From Chara braunii (Eukaryota > Streptophyta > Charophyceae > Charales > Characeae), in NCBI GenBank assembly GCA_003427395.1, contig BFEA01000050.1, positions 2,823,667-2,852,729 of the forward strand: a stretch of DNA of 29,063 nt. Direction: 5' to 3'. A program made the position numbers and the translations under genes. The notes under the pieces are model-generated. The model made no database searches and was not told the origin of the DNA. It worked only from the letters and a program-made list of their open reading frames with translations. Shown in pieces: positions 9,769-21,825 of this stretch (its first letter is position 1; each line of letters starts with the position of its first letter).

Positions 9769-10910
9769 TGGTGTTGGTGGTTGCGACAAAGGAGCTGGGA
9801 CCGGATGTACCAGCTGTTCCTAGTGAGAATCCTTCGTTGGGTTTCCCAGTTGCCTCGTCTTCGGACCCAGCTCTGCAGTCCATGGAGTTGGTTGTCATGA
9901 AAGGACAACTAGGTACTCCATCTGTGGGATCGGAGGGGGACAGAGGTCAAGAGTTTAAGCTTATTATTTCTGAACTTACAGGTGAACAGAAATTTTAGCA
10001 GCTTCCTCAAAAGCGGCAAGTCTCTGCCTCCCATAGCCATGGTCAGGGTCTAATTGAGTGGGATCCGGGGACTGATGTTTGACTTCAGTCTCATGAGTCT
10101 CTTGGCTGCCGTGTGAATCCTGAGGGTCCTGTCTCCCTTGAGAGCCATGGGTCTAGTGATGCCCTTGAGTCTCACATGCCTCTCAAATCGCAAGAGGCCC
10201 ATGGGTCTCAGAAATTTCACGAGAAATGTGATTTGATGGAAGGGTTATCCCAAGAAGTTGACCACACTTCAGACCTGCCCGTAAGTGCTAGCCTGCATGA
10301 GGTTGGTGTAACAGCGAGTTCCCGGATTCAATCCCCCTCCCAAACTCCCATACTTGGCATTGATTCTGAGCTCACAAGTACGCGGCAAAGGCTTAAGCAT
10401 CGCCTGGCACAGGGGCAAGGGGTTTTGCCACCCATGAAGGTAGGTATAGCTATCCTTCCAGTCAGGTTCCAAGGGGGATCATGGGAGGCGGGTTTATCTG
10501 AACCCCCAGGTGCGGTTTATGGTGAAGTAACTATCTTGGGTACCTCGACGTCTCTCTTCTCCCCTTCCCCTGTTTCTGCATTTGTGTCTAGTCAACCCCT
10601 CTTAGAGGGGGAAGTGGTGGACTTCATTAAGGCAAACTTCTCCCCTGGGGTAGTGACCTTTTTATCTGTCACTGAAGGGGCACAAAGACTAGCTAACTGG
10701 GATATATATTTGAAATATGATGTTAGTAAAAACTCAGATCTCAGATGGTTCAACCAGGACTCCCTAAGTGAACTACAACTTCTCAAAGTCAAGGCTAACA
10801 AGTTCTGGTCAGAAACAGACGTCGGCACTCTATTGGTTAGATTGTTGGGTCATAAGACCCTTGTTAGGGGGGGACTGTTGGATTCTGGCCAATGGCAGGA
10901 GTTGTCATAA
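9762..10910 (+). pseudogene. LINE ORF1 remnant (copy A)
   Basis: One frame runs from 9762 to the stop at 10908-10910, with internal stops at 9996-9998 and 10080-10082. The N-terminal half is Ser/Gly/His-rich low complexity (SLESHGSSDALESH). The C-terminal half (FSPGVVTFLSVTEG, LSELQLLKVKANKFW, GTLLVRLLGHKTLV) aligns with the end of copy C's ORF1 (LLELQHSKVKPNHMW, at about 20959-21003). LINE ORF1 proteins bind element RNA. This copy is shorter than that of C and lacks its zinc knuckle, so the 5' part is probably missing. The next frame, ORF2, starts 52 bases downstream, the usual order for an L1-type LINE. Confidence 0.7.
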
Positions 10911-10962
10911 GCTTTCACTCTTCCATTCCTAGATACTGCATCTTGCTTTTGATTTTGATTGA

Positions 10963-13900
10963 ATGGAGAATTTCAAGATAATTGACGCATTATATAATAA
11001 AGATAAGTCTTGGAAGCTAATTAGAAGAAAAGCAGATCTAGATCTCAGATCATTGAATGTTAATGGTCTTGCATCAGCTAATTTTGAAAAAACGACCATT
11101 TCGTCAAAATGGACATTTTTTAATTTTTGAACGAAATTGAAACTGAGTTTTTTTGCTGAAAACTCGTCAAAATTTGCTGTTTCTGAGGGTCCAGCGTTTT
11201 ACAAACGCTGGACCCCCTGGCTGTACATGGACCTAGCTTGAGACCAGGCACCTCCAGGTAGGACTGCCTGGAGGTACCTGGTGTCAAGCTAGGTCCATGT
11301 ACAGCCAGAGGGTCCAGCGTCTTACAAACGCCGGACCCTCAGGAACAACTAATTTTGACGAGTTTTCGGCCAAAAAACTCGGTTTCAATTTCGTTCAAAA
11401 AATAAAAGATGTCCATTTTGACGAAATGGCAGTTAAAAGAAAAGAGTCATATATGACCAATTAAAAGGAGTAGGGGGGAAGGAGTGGCCTGATATGATTC
11501 GCATGCAGGAAACCCACCTCACGGACTCGGACCTCCATAATCATTGTCACAAGCAAATATGGCCTCATACTTCATTCAGAGCTCATGCCCCTCGCACTGG
11601 GAGTGGCTATTTGGATTCCCCCGGAGTCCAAGGTGGAGCCTGTGTATTGGGAAGTTGATAAAGTGTATGGAAGGTGGGTTTTTATTCTGGCAATGTTGGA
11701 TCTTGAAATAGTCAGTATTCTTTGTGTCTATGGACCCAATGAAGTAAGGAATAGACAACGCTTTTTCGAATCTCTCTCCCCCATCCTTCCAGTAGGAATC
11801 CCGGTAATTAGAGCTGGTGATTTCAATGCTGCTCCAGACCGTTCCCTGGATCGTTGAAATATTCCAGTAACTAACCTTACTCAATCGTTAAATATTTTTT
11901 ATTCTTTTAGAAGATTGAATCCATCCCAGCGTTCTTACACTTGTTTCAGGAAAAATCAAGCCAAACTGGCTACCAAGTCCCGTATAGACCTGATCTTACT
12001 CTCGGAAGAATTGGAAGGGGCACTACAGGTAGCTGAAATATTTCCTAAAATTCCTCACCTGGGTCTTTGACCATGCGATGTGTGTGGTGATTCTTTCCTT
12101 TGGAAAGAAGTCGGATCAAGGAAGGGGATATTATAAACTCAACACTGTTCATCTTAAAATGGAATCCTTCAGCGCATTTATTAATGATGTGTGACCCTTC
12201 TGTAGGGAACAAAAGGTTCGTTTTCAAGACAGCATTAAGTGGTTCAACAACGGCTTAGTCTTTCTGGGTCGTAAATGCAATGAATATTCCAAGTTATTAG
12301 CAGCCGAACGACATTCTGCAGAAACCAGATTATATCAGCGTATTCAACAATTACAGCAATTAGATGTTGATGATAGTGATACAGCAAGGAATGAAGCGAT
12401 GGTGCAGGAAATACAAGAATTGGAATCTCAATTGCTGTCTCGTTTGGAATATCGGTGGCATGATATAAGAATTAGGGGCAAAATTGAGAAACATCAAACG
12501 GAGGGATCCATAGACTCGAGGTTTTTTACAATGGCAAGAGCAGGGTCTGGCAGAACAGTCATCGAGGCATTGGCCCATCCCCATAATCAGAATGACCCAC
12601 TTGTCACCTCTACAGCCAAATGCACTAAAATTGCAAGAGATTTTTTTTAAAATATTTTTCTCTCTGAAACTAGTGATATTCCTTTAACTCAGCGTAGCAT
12701 GGAGATAGATGAATTCGTTACCCCTATGACTAGAGCTCTATCAGATGTCCAGAAAGAGCAATTCGATTTGTCACTCACTAAAGATGAAGTATGGACTGCT
12801 CTAATGCTTATGGAGGAAGAAAAGACTCCTGACATTGACGGTCTACCGAAGGAATATTGGGAGGCCACATGGGACTTCATCTCCCAAGATCTCATGGATT
12901 TCTACAAGGAGGTATGGGAGTCTTACCAGATGGGGGAGTTTGTGGGTCAAGGTGTCCTGACGTTATTATATAAGAAGGGTGAAAAAAAACAATATTAGAA
13001 ATTACCGCCCCATAACTCTGTTGACAGTTGTGTATAAGTTGATCTATAAGGTTCTTACTAATCGTCTGAACAAGTATATTGCAGATATAATTCATCCATC
13101 CGAAACTGGGTTCATCCAGGGCAGGAATATTCAGGATAATATCTTGCTGGTCAATGAACTTATCAGACTCTCTCGTCAGTCCAAGCATAATGCCGCCTTT
13201 GTTTTCATTGATTTTGAAAAGGTCTATGATCATGTGGATTGATTTTTTCTGGACAAATGTTTAGAAAAATTCAATTTTGGCCCACTGTTTAGGAGATGAA
13301 TTAAAATCTTGCATAGAAATGCAACTACAAGAGTTATGGTTAACGGTAATGTAGCACCCCCCATTGTTCTTCAGAGATCAGTGAGGCAAGGTGACCCCAT
13401 TGCACCGCTTCTCTTCGTCATTATTATGGAGGCTCTAGCAACTAATTTAAGACACCACAAAGATATTAGTCGCATTCGGATTTCCTCTATTCCAGAGGAT
13501 ATCATTTCAGTATGTTCTCTCTTTGCTGATGATCTCTCTCTTATGGTTGAGGCTTCTCATGCAAATCTGGAAGCGATTAAAAGAATTATGGACACCTTCT
13601 GCAAGCTTTCCACATGAGGGTGAATTGAGGTAATAAAACTCTAGGTTGGTCGATTCATTACCAAGGTGTGCGACCCCAAGAGCAACCCCAGATTAGTCGG
13701 ATGTACCTATTAGAGTCCTAGGGGTTTCTCTATCTGCCTCTGGTAAACCATTAACAGTTAATGAAGAGATCTTGCATCATGCCCATTCAAAACTGGAGTT
13801 GTGGAAAAATAAACATACCTCCTTATTTGGGAGGTCTCTTGTAATCAATAATGTGGTCCTAGCCTTTATTTGGTACAAATCTGCATTATGGGCCTTAGAT

Positions 13901-15850
13901 AAATTGACTCTCAAAACTTTTCAGCGTCATTTGGCAGCCTTTTTGTGGCGTGGGAATTATGAGCAGGAAAACGTCATCAGCATAGTGGCATGGACATATA
14001 CAATCCAACCAAAGTCTATGGGTGGTCTGGGGATCATTGATCCTAATACCCAAGCTACAGCCCTATTCAATGGATTAAATGTCTCCTATTTAACCCCATG
14101 ACTCCATGGATCCCTCTTGCCTGTGAGCAGATAAGGAGATTAGCTCCCCCCATTCCAGTCGAAACCGACCCGCTCATGTGGCTAGAGAACCGATCCTGGT
14201 CTCTTCCAAGGGGCAGTTCAGTGGATCTTCAAGGCCTGGATCCGTCAGATGGACAAACAGCTAGGAGTGACCTCTGTAGAGATCCCTTTTGGTTTACATT
14301 GTTGAAAAACTGGAGGAAACTGCCCCTACCAGATAAAATACATCCGACAAGATGGGAGGAAGTTTATCAACAACCCTTATTTAATAATACATTTATCAGG
14401 GATTCTCAAGGATGTGTTCTCCACTGTATGGATAGCCCATGGTTAGGCTGGATTCGGAGAGGAATCATACGTATTAAGGATTTTTGGAATCATGAAACAA
14501 AGGATTGGTTTTCTGCCCTAGACCTTCAAGAACGACTGCGCTATAGTCATCATCAGAGGACTGCATTGGATAATATCATTGAGTTAATTCATTGGACTGG
14601 GTTAGAATTTTAAAGAAAGGACCCAAGTTTCTCCTTGGTGACTGGGTGACAACTTGATGTTTTAAGGGGATAGTGGAGAATATAATTGAGATCCGTAATT
14701 CAGTGGATATTCTAATATCTATTCTTGATTTACAAGAGGATGGTTTTCTTGCTCCTAGATCTCAGGAGGACACCATGTGGTGTACGGCTGACCAACTTTT
14801 CCGAGTGAGAGTATTATATGTCAATGATAAATGACTCTCCTTCAAACCTGAAATACCAATATCCCATTTACCCATTGACCCTCTATATTGGACTTGGTCT
14901 TACCCAGGTAGACATGGTCGTTCTATTCTAGATCCCTACATACCCTCTCTGTGAAGTCCACTTACAGAATGCTTCGTCCAAGGGTTAATCTTAGAGATTG
15001 CATTGAAGATCGATGGATGAAGAATCTGAAAATTAGTAAGGAAAAGTTAAGAGGAGTTAAGTGGTTTCATACCTGCAAATCTAAACTTGCTAAGGTAACC
15101 TCCTTGCAATGGCAAATATCCCACCGATGCCTCCCTACTAATGACGGGATCATTGACAGAACGTCGTTAGAACAGAAAGGAATCGCTCTTCCTTGGTGTA
15201 AGTTTTGTAGATCTTCCTTCCCATCCAAACTCTTTCCAGAAACAATCGAACATATTTTTCTCCAATTCTCGGGTTCGGTCTGGCTTTGGCATTGGTGGGA
15301 CAGGATTTGGAGCCAATTGGGAATCACTCTCCCATGGTCGTGGGATTGGAAAACCCTTCTCCTAGAATTCTGGCATCTGGGACAAGTGGATGAGTTCACT
15401 GATAATTTGTTTATAATTGGCAGAAAAACAATTATTTGGGCAATATGGGTTAGAAGGTGTACCCACGAAATGGAAGGTGCTAGATTGGATGGTCCAGATT
15501 TCACTGATTCTATTAAACAACATATTCAAACAGATATCACAATTAAATCATTTTAAATGGGAAAACTTAAAAGAAAAATCCAACATCTTTCTCTAAAAAA
15601 TGAGATATGACATCACATCAAAAAGTTCAATAGAAGCTGGCTTGGGGGAGACCAGGGAGGGAGGTTGGGGAAGGTGTTGTGGGAAGGAGCTCATGAAAAT
15701 TCACAAGGTTTTTTTCAAAGAAATTATAGACTAGTCTTTAATGAATGGAGTCTTGTTGATCCCACTATTCCCCTAAGACCCTTATCTGACTTCCCAGATC
15801 CCTTTCCGCTACCAGGTTCCTGTTTGGTTCCCTCATCATGGTATGGGTAA
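10963..15850 (+). pseudogene. LINE ORF2: endonuclease, RT, zinc finger (copy A)
   Basis: ORF2 would make the endonuclease/RT that nicks target DNA and copies LINE RNA. In order: endonuclease motifs LNVNGL (about 11056), RMQETHL (about 11505), YGPNE, GDFNAAPD (about 11817), RIDLILLS and DHAMC. The RT follows, with DGLPKEYWEATW, NYRPITLL, TGFIQGRN and motif A FVFIDFEKVYDHVD (about 13200). Motif B is RQGDPIAPLLFV (about 13384) and motif C is FADDLSL (about 13521). Post-RT sequence reads SLFGRSLVINN and GGLGIIDP. A zf-RVT-like finger reads WCKFCRS...ETIEHIFLQ (about 15197-15270), but its last Cys is Phe here, whereas copy B has LQCPG. The C-terminus FPDPFPLPGSCLVPSSW ends at a stop at 15848-15850. 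Stops and at least five frame changes (near 11590, 12980, 13650, 14098 and 14620-14950) plus a fold-back insertion inactivate it. Confidence 0.95.
11091..11434. mobile_element. 334-bp fold-back element inside endonuclease of LINE A
   Basis: A perfect 19-bp terminal inverted repeat spans 11096-11114 (CCATTTCGTCAAAATGGAC) and 11411-11429. It extends outward to 24 bp with two mismatches. Inner arms are also inverted: AAACTCGTCAAAAT with its complement, GAGGGTCCAGCG with its complement, and CTGTACATGGACCTAGCTTG (11221-11240) with its complement at 11285-11304. The whole element folds to a long hairpin with a centre near 11258-11266. It has no coding capacity. Endonuclease coding stops at LASANFEK and resumes at KKRVIYDQLKG, so it inserted into an existing LINE. 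Flanks are A-rich and a target duplication is not clear. The superfamily is unassigned. Confidence 0.9.
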
Positions 15851-16196
15851 GATCAAAGGGTCGTCCCCTTGGGACTATTTTGTCAAAGTATTTTGGTCTG
15901 GGCTTGGTAGTCACGAGTTCATGGCGCCCAGTGCGGGTGAAGAGGCACAAAGGTTTTAGCTTCAGTTTTCTCATTCGGTCTATTCTTCAGTCTTCATGTG
16001 GGATGCTGCACCCGGTTTGCAGCCATGGCTCATTTGTTGTGTTTGTATCAAAAGGGACGTTGGACCCGCTTTCCAGCAGGTGCAGCTCCCCACCAATAGA
16101 TTGGAGCTCCCGTAAGATAGGTAGGAGTGTATGCTCATACCATCACTTCTAACTGTCGAGGAAGGGTTTTTCCGAAAAAAAAAAAAAAAAAAAAAA
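15851..16196 (+). mobile_element. 3' UTR and poly(A) of LINE A
   Basis: After the ORF2 stop comes TGGCGCCCAGTGCGGGTGAA (15922-15941), shared in modified form with copy B. At 16051-16105 lies the block GGGACGTTGGACCCG...CAGGTGCAGCTCCCCACC, with the conserved 19-nt stem-loop at 16059-16077. The element ends GGGTTTTTCCG and 22 A residues (16175-16196). The 3' UTR is where LINE RT is expected to start copying. Confidence 0.85.
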
Positions 16197-16335
16197 GCTT
16201 CCTTCCACAAAATGTACACCAGTGAAATCACCTTGCCACCTGTGCAGCTCGGTCCCCTGGCCAAGGCGCACGGACACTGTGAACCCTCCCTACCTCCGGT
16301 GATTCAAGGCAGAACACACCGAGTCTCGTACTCTG

Positions 16336-16408
16336 CAACAACAACAAAAAAGAAGAAGAAGAAGATTTTGAAGAAGAAGAAGAAGAAGAACAAGAACAAG
16401 AAGAACAC
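16336..16408 (+). repeat. (AAC)n/(AAG)n microsatellite
   Basis: A short ACA run passes into GAA repeats interrupted by ATTTTG. It expands the left arm of the surrounding fold-back. Confidence 0.95.
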
Positions 16409-16754
16409 ACTCATACTCTGAACTCGCCCCCTACAAGGGCGCTATTTGGCCTCCATGATGATGCGTTTGCCCTACCCCTGAAGACGACCTACTTCCCCTG
16501 TAAGTGCCAATTCACATTTGGTCCTATGGGAGGTAAGTCCTACTAAGTCGTCTTCAGGGGCAGGCCAACAGCGAGTGCAAAGGCTTCATTGTGGAGGCCG
16601 CTTAGCGTCCTTGTAGGGAGCACGTGCAAATTAGGGGTGTGTTCTACCCTGACTCACCAGAGGAAGGGAGGGTTCACAAGGTCCGTGCGCCTTGGCCAGG
16701 GGATGCTGCTGCGAGGGTGGCAAGGTAATCTCACTAGTGTAGAAGAAAGCTTAA

Positions 16755-16915
16755 GCCACCAGTACCTTTCCCCGCTTGAAAATCAATTCCGGGGTGGGTT
16801 ACGTGGAAGGCAAGCGGGTTTGGGCCGCCGTTGATAAATCTCACTGGCGGCCCGTTTTGTGTTTCGGGTCTCCGAAACTGCCCGCGGTTGATATATGGGA
16901 AAGGTACTGGTGGTC
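16755..16915. mobile_element. 161-bp MITE with TAA target duplication
   Basis: A perfect 17-bp inverted repeat, CCACCAGTACCTTTCCC (16756-16772) and its complement (16897-16913), bounds the element. TAA sits on both sides (16752-16754 and 16916-16918). Removing the element and one TAA gives AGCTTAAACATC. The related repeat at 9502-9516 reads AGCTTGAACATC when reversed, which is effectively the empty site. A 3-bp TWA duplication is characteristic of PIF/Harbinger-type MITEs, so that superfamily is likely. It has no coding capacity. Confidence 0.85.
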
Positions 16916-16990
16916 TAAACATCAAAACCCATTTATCTGAATACACACAGGGAGCACTGGGCACTTGCAGACCAACATACGATTGAACCG

Positions 16991-18139
16991 TAGGGTCTTC
17001 GTACACATGGACGATGTAGAAGTATGAGGTTACGTGCTTGGGTCTCGAGTGATGTGAGTTTCGCGCCGCCGTAGCACTAACGTCGTGGCAGGCCCATGGC
17101 GGGTGTAGCGCGGATTTTCGTGAGTCAACGGGGAGGTATTCACGAGGAAGTGTTGAGAGGGGAAGAATCGAAGGAGGAGTGCAACTGGGAGTTCGCCATC
17201 ACCCTGACACTTGGTGCTAGGCATGGGATGGTGGCGAAGCGGGAGGACAATGGACTGTCTGGTGGCGGTAACAGGAGTTGACACGTGGAAGTGTCCGGCA
17301 TGTAAAACGACCCCCGGTATTAACAGGAGAATTGACCCATGTGAGAGCCGGGTAGAGGGCCGAGTTTCGGGAAGGCGAGGTGCCCTGAGGGAGATAAGGA
17401 AGTAACAAAAAAAGAGAAGCACAGCGAGGAGCGGCCAATGACAAAAGGAACAGGGGAAAGGAAGACAGCGAAGGGTGACTGGCGAAGTGGGAGAAGGGAG
17501 TGAGAGTGTGGCACGATTTGGAAAGAATAGAGAAGAAGCGAGCAGCAAAGGAAAACAGGGGCAAAGACGAAGAAAACACAGAGCGGGAGCACGTCAACAA
17601 GCGAAGCATCGTCCACCTCTCGGGGCCCCTTGTGCGGTTTGGCACACGGTGGAGGAGGGTGAAACATACAGCGAACAAAGTGGCAAGTGGATGAACAGGA
17701 GAGGGCCAGCAATCGGTATACACGATCTAGACCCTACCATACCCACTGCCCTGCCATGATTATCCCGTCCCCTCTCTCTCCTCTACCACCCTCAGTCACC
17801 ACACCCTTCCCCTTCATGAGGATTGATTAACTACTGATATTATTGACACTCTTGTCTTTCTATTTGCTTTATTGCGTGCTGGTCGAGAAGTTTTGTAAAC
17901 CTCTTGGGCTACTGACATTCCACCCTTCTCTTTGCTCCATTGTTTGTTGTTTCGAAGTTTGCGCACCCTCCACCGGGTATAGCCTCTAAACAACCTGCCT
18001 TCTGGTTTGGACTCCGTGGTTTTGCTGCCTGCGTTGAATCGTCTCTCACAAATTTAGAGCAACCAGTGGGAATCCTTGAGTGACCGGGGATTCGGCGGGA
18101 AGGGCTTACAGGAAGTTTTTGTTGACAGTTGCACACACC
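16991..18139. other. No recognisable gene; probable 5' UTR of LINE C at the end
   Basis: The stretch 17040-17720 is purine-rich on the + strand, which leaves long but compositionally biased minus-strand frames (17030-17548 and 17217-17723) full of Ser, Leu and Pro. I do not regard these as genes. From about 17760 the composition shifts, and the sequence up to 18139 is a plausible 5' leader for LINE C. No repeat unit like that at 9441 is visible. Confidence 0.4.
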
Positions 18140-21109
18140 ATGACAACCAAAAAGGAAAAAAAAAGGGTTGGACACAAGACAGTTTTCTATCAAGGGGCAG
18201 TGCATCATTGGGCGAACAAAAAAGAACACGCACACCTGGGGGAACATCAGCAAAAGGATGCCTTCATGATTGAATTTGAAGTTGAATCCGGTAAGCAAAA
18301 ATAGGAGGATACAATCTCCCCCGTGGACCTTTTGAAGGAATTACAGCAAACTAAAGAACGAATTGAAGCACAAGCAACCCCGGGCCCCGGCTTCTTCGTC
18401 TACCTCTTGGGAGGGCAAGGTAAAGTGCCTATACAGCGAAGAATCCCTGACAGTCCAGCGGGGAGAAGTAGATGCCATAGACCAGGCCTGGCAGATTCCG
18501 CTGGACAACCTTACTACTGCCAGTGTTTTTTTTCCTCTCTAAATTCCTCACCAAATCAGAAGACCGCCTGGCCAACCATGGGGGGAAAAAGCACCAGCCT
18601 CCAGGTCAAGACATTGCCCACCGCCAAAATCAAAGAGGGGGACGAGCTCTACACACGACCCGCAAGCAATTGTTTTTTTTACGATGATGATGCTTACAAA
18701 TCGTCCAACGACAAGATCGGATGGATCAGGAAGAGGCTCGTTACCCTCAAAGGGGGTGAAGAAGGGGCGCGTGATTACTTCCTGATACAGCCAATCTCAT
18801 CGTTGATGTTCACAGTCATTAACATGTTTGACGCCGACAAAAGACTAATGGACATATGGCGCAACGACGGCAGCGTACGCTGTGGACGGTCTGAGTTGCG
18901 GATTTACCCATGGTCACCTCGAAGACAGCAGAGCAAGGAAGAGGGACGGAACCAACTTATGTCTGACCACCGACATGTCCCGATTGAGATCCAGGCGGCA
19001 TTTGTTCAGGACCTGGCCCAAAAATACGACATCGTCGATTTTATAGATCCTCTCCCATCGTATGTGGCCCCACGAGATGACTATCTAATGATAGCTCTGA
19101 ACTTGCCAGCGGACTGCATATTTCAAATCGACGATGTGATTCCATTCATAATAGGAGGCAAGGACTTCAAAATCCATATGGCCCATAAATGGCACCCTTG
19201 GTGCTTCAAATGCCAACAGTATGGCCACAGCGTCTGAGAGGCCGACTGCCCTCACCACCCCACAACACGCATCAAGACCACAGGCCGCCTGCTCCGAGAT
19301 CCGTTCCAAGCCACACTCTAGAGGACTGTCGACCCAGGCCATGAGGGTTGGGTATATGTAGACGAGGTCAACGAAAAGGGGGAATTCAGGGGGTGGGAAT
19401 GAGAGAAGAACTTGAAGGACGAGGCCAATCTGGAGAGTAAGTCCACGAGCCATTGAAAGCCACCACACTCAGTCGAATAACATTTGGGCACATATGTATA
19501 CGTTTCCGCCCCAGGGCGTCTACAAGAGGCACGACCAGAAGCATTCCTGCAAAGAACAGATGTAAAGGAACTATGGCAGACAATCCTCCCCAAGAAGAAA
19601 CCGGTGGAGAAATTGAAATTTGTGTACAAGAAAAAAAACTTGGCAAAGGCGGACACAGAAAGCACGATGAGGGGGCGAGACACCAATAGCTTTGCGGTAT
19701 ACTATTGGGCCAGGCAATGGAATAGGGCCGGTTCGCCCAGCAGGGGAATGCTTTGGCAGGAGGGGCGCACTGCGGGGAGACCCGTCATGTGCTGAGCAGC
19801 GGGGAGGCGCGACGGGACATGCAGCAAACCCACGTGAACAAGGGAGAGAGGCAGGACCAAAGCGAGTGGTAGAACGAAAGGAGAAAAATGCCCTAACGCA
19901 AGCCCAACAAGGGGAAACAGCAACGCTTGAAGAGGTAGCAGGCATCACACACGGGGGTGGGCAAGACGTTGAGCATGCAGGGATGGATCTAGAATATCTT
20001 TTACTAGGCAACACACCTTTAGACTCCCGCGAACCCCGGAACCCCTTCAACACGCCTTCGGCTCTCAACCAATGGAAGTGGATTTGCCGGAATCCCCCCC
20101 CGGCACCACCAGCGGATGACATTATGACAGATCCCACGCCGAAGGCACAAGGAGAGACAATGGATAGGATGAAGGTCCTTACGGAATAGCTCTACGACCA
20201 GCTCAAGGCCCAATACGCTCAACTGGCACACCTACCAGCTGAATTTTGAGACCAGGCATACATTGCCCTTTTCGAGTTACTGGACATCAGTCCGAGCCTT
20301 AAACAAGTCCTGGAACACAGTCTGGCCCAGCTGGCCAATTGGCAGGAGACTTGACATCGGGTCTCGTGCATCGTCCATAGTGAGTTGCACTGCCCCCCCC
20401 GCCCCCTCGGAAATGGATGAGGCTGCCCCAAGTGTCGTTGTCCCTTTCGCCCTGCTATCCCCTTCTGATGGCCCCCCGCCCACGTCACCACCTGAACCCC
20501 CTCCGCTGCCCCCCCCCGACCCTCTGCTTCATACCTCACAGCTACAGGAAGGGGGCCTGGGGGGTAAAAAGACCGAGCTGCCTCGTTGACCACAAGTGCG
20601 CCACCTCATAGAGAAAGGGTTCTATCAAGGATCACTCGCCTTGGGGACAAGGTCCTAGCGATCCCCATCAGAAAGAAGAACGATCGATGGGAAGTGGGTC
20701 TCTCGCCAACCACCGAAAATGATTATGCCCCCTGCAAAAGGGTAGTTATGCTGCATGGATGAAAGTTGCAACAAGATTCAGAGGGAAAGGGCAGCTTTAG
20801 GCTTAAGGATGCAAAGGATTTCATCACAACCCACTATGAGGTTGGGGCCAAGGCCATGATACGGGTAGGCTCGGGCTCCTGCAGGATCGCGAATAATGAC
20901 CTCTATATTCTCTTCCATCAAAAAAAGGAGGTAGATCTCACCTAGGTAACCCACAATTCTCTATTGGAGCTACAACATTCCAAAGTCAAGCCCAACCATA
21001 TGTGGGCTGATATAGAGATCGTCACCACCCTATGCTTGATAATCCGAAAAAATATCATCGACGACGGGGTGGTGTGAGACCACCACACATGGCACCAATT
21101 GTCAGAGTA
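18140..21109 (+). pseudogene. LINE ORF1 with zinc knuckle (copy C)
   Basis: The start is taken at the ATG 18140 (MTTKKEKKRVGHKTVFYQG), with stops at 18302-18304 and 19235-19237. Near 18380-18590 another frame reads more plausibly (LYSEESLTVQRGEVDAI), which implies a local frameshift pair. The middle part contains SSNDKIGWIRKRLV, then WHPWCFKCQQYGHSV-stop-EADCP. The latter is a CCHC zinc knuckle (about 19195-19254) with spacing C-2-C-4-H-6-C. The frame continues to 19795, then shifts to another (LTQAQQGETATLEEVAG; AQYAQLAHLPAEF). A Pro-rich linker lies at 20440-20520, and the C-terminal domain (DFITTHYEVGAKAM; LLELQHSKVKPNHMW) matches ORF1 of copy A. ORF1 products coat LINE RNA. The stop at 21107-21109 is 31 bases before ORF2. 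Confidence 0.8.
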
Positions 21110-21825
21110 AAAGGAGGGGACAATATTGCAAATAGTGAAAATGGAATGGATTAATGCAATATATGGTAATTACAAAGCCTGACATCGCACATTGCGAAAC
21201 AAAGATCCGGATCTCAGATCCATCAACGCCAATGACCTGACACACACTGTCTAGACAAGTCCCAAGCTATATGGGATCTGCTCCGAGGAATTGGACGCAG
21301 AAGTTGGCCTGACACAGTTTGCGTCTAAGAAACACGTTTAACATACTCCCACGACCATCATAGGGCGCATAAGGCGGTTTGGCCATACCAGGCCTACAGA
21401 GCGCATGCACCAAGGCCATCGAGAGTAGGGACTGCAATTTGGATCCCGGGCCCCCGGATTCCCACCTGGATGTGTTGCACTTGGAGCGGGACATGGAGGA
21501 GGGGCGGTGAGTCTATGTGCTTGGGGGTTTAGAAATTAGAAAGGTGGTGTGCATTTTTTGAATATATGCCCCGAACACCACGCATGGACGCGAAGCATTC
21601 TTCAAAAAGATCCAAACAAAAACTCCTCTGCGCGTCCCGATCATCCTTGTAGGGGATTTTAATGCAGCCCCTGACTAATGGCTGGATCGTTGACAAGTCC
21701 TTCCCTCCACTCTACACCAAGTGCAGGAAGATATGAGTGCGCCGCGACACATGGACAGGGGTAGTGATGGCTGAGTGTTTGATTGGATTCGTATGTGGAA
21801 TAGCGGCGCAACTTTTAGGTAAGTC

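Larger units (their letters stand above)
16198..16990. repeat. Fold-back of two inverted LINE 5' units
   Basis: The left arm (16198 to about 16500) matches the unit at 9509-9740: CACCAGTGAAATCACCTTGCC, CCTCCCTACCTCC, ATTCAAGGCAGAACACACC and CTGAAGACGACCTA. The right arm (about 16547-16990) carries the same blocks in reverse, ending with the complement of GTATGTTGGTCTGCAAGTG. The centre is near 16489-16546. The left arm starts 2 bases after the poly(A) of LINE A. The right arm is interrupted by a MITE, and the left arm is expanded by an (AAG)n run. No gene lies here. Confidence 0.8.

Noticed and set aside
17030-17723. Long overlapping minus-strand open frames
   Set aside because: They arise from a purine-rich + strand. 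The translations are Ser/Leu/Pro-biased in more than one frame and show no domain.
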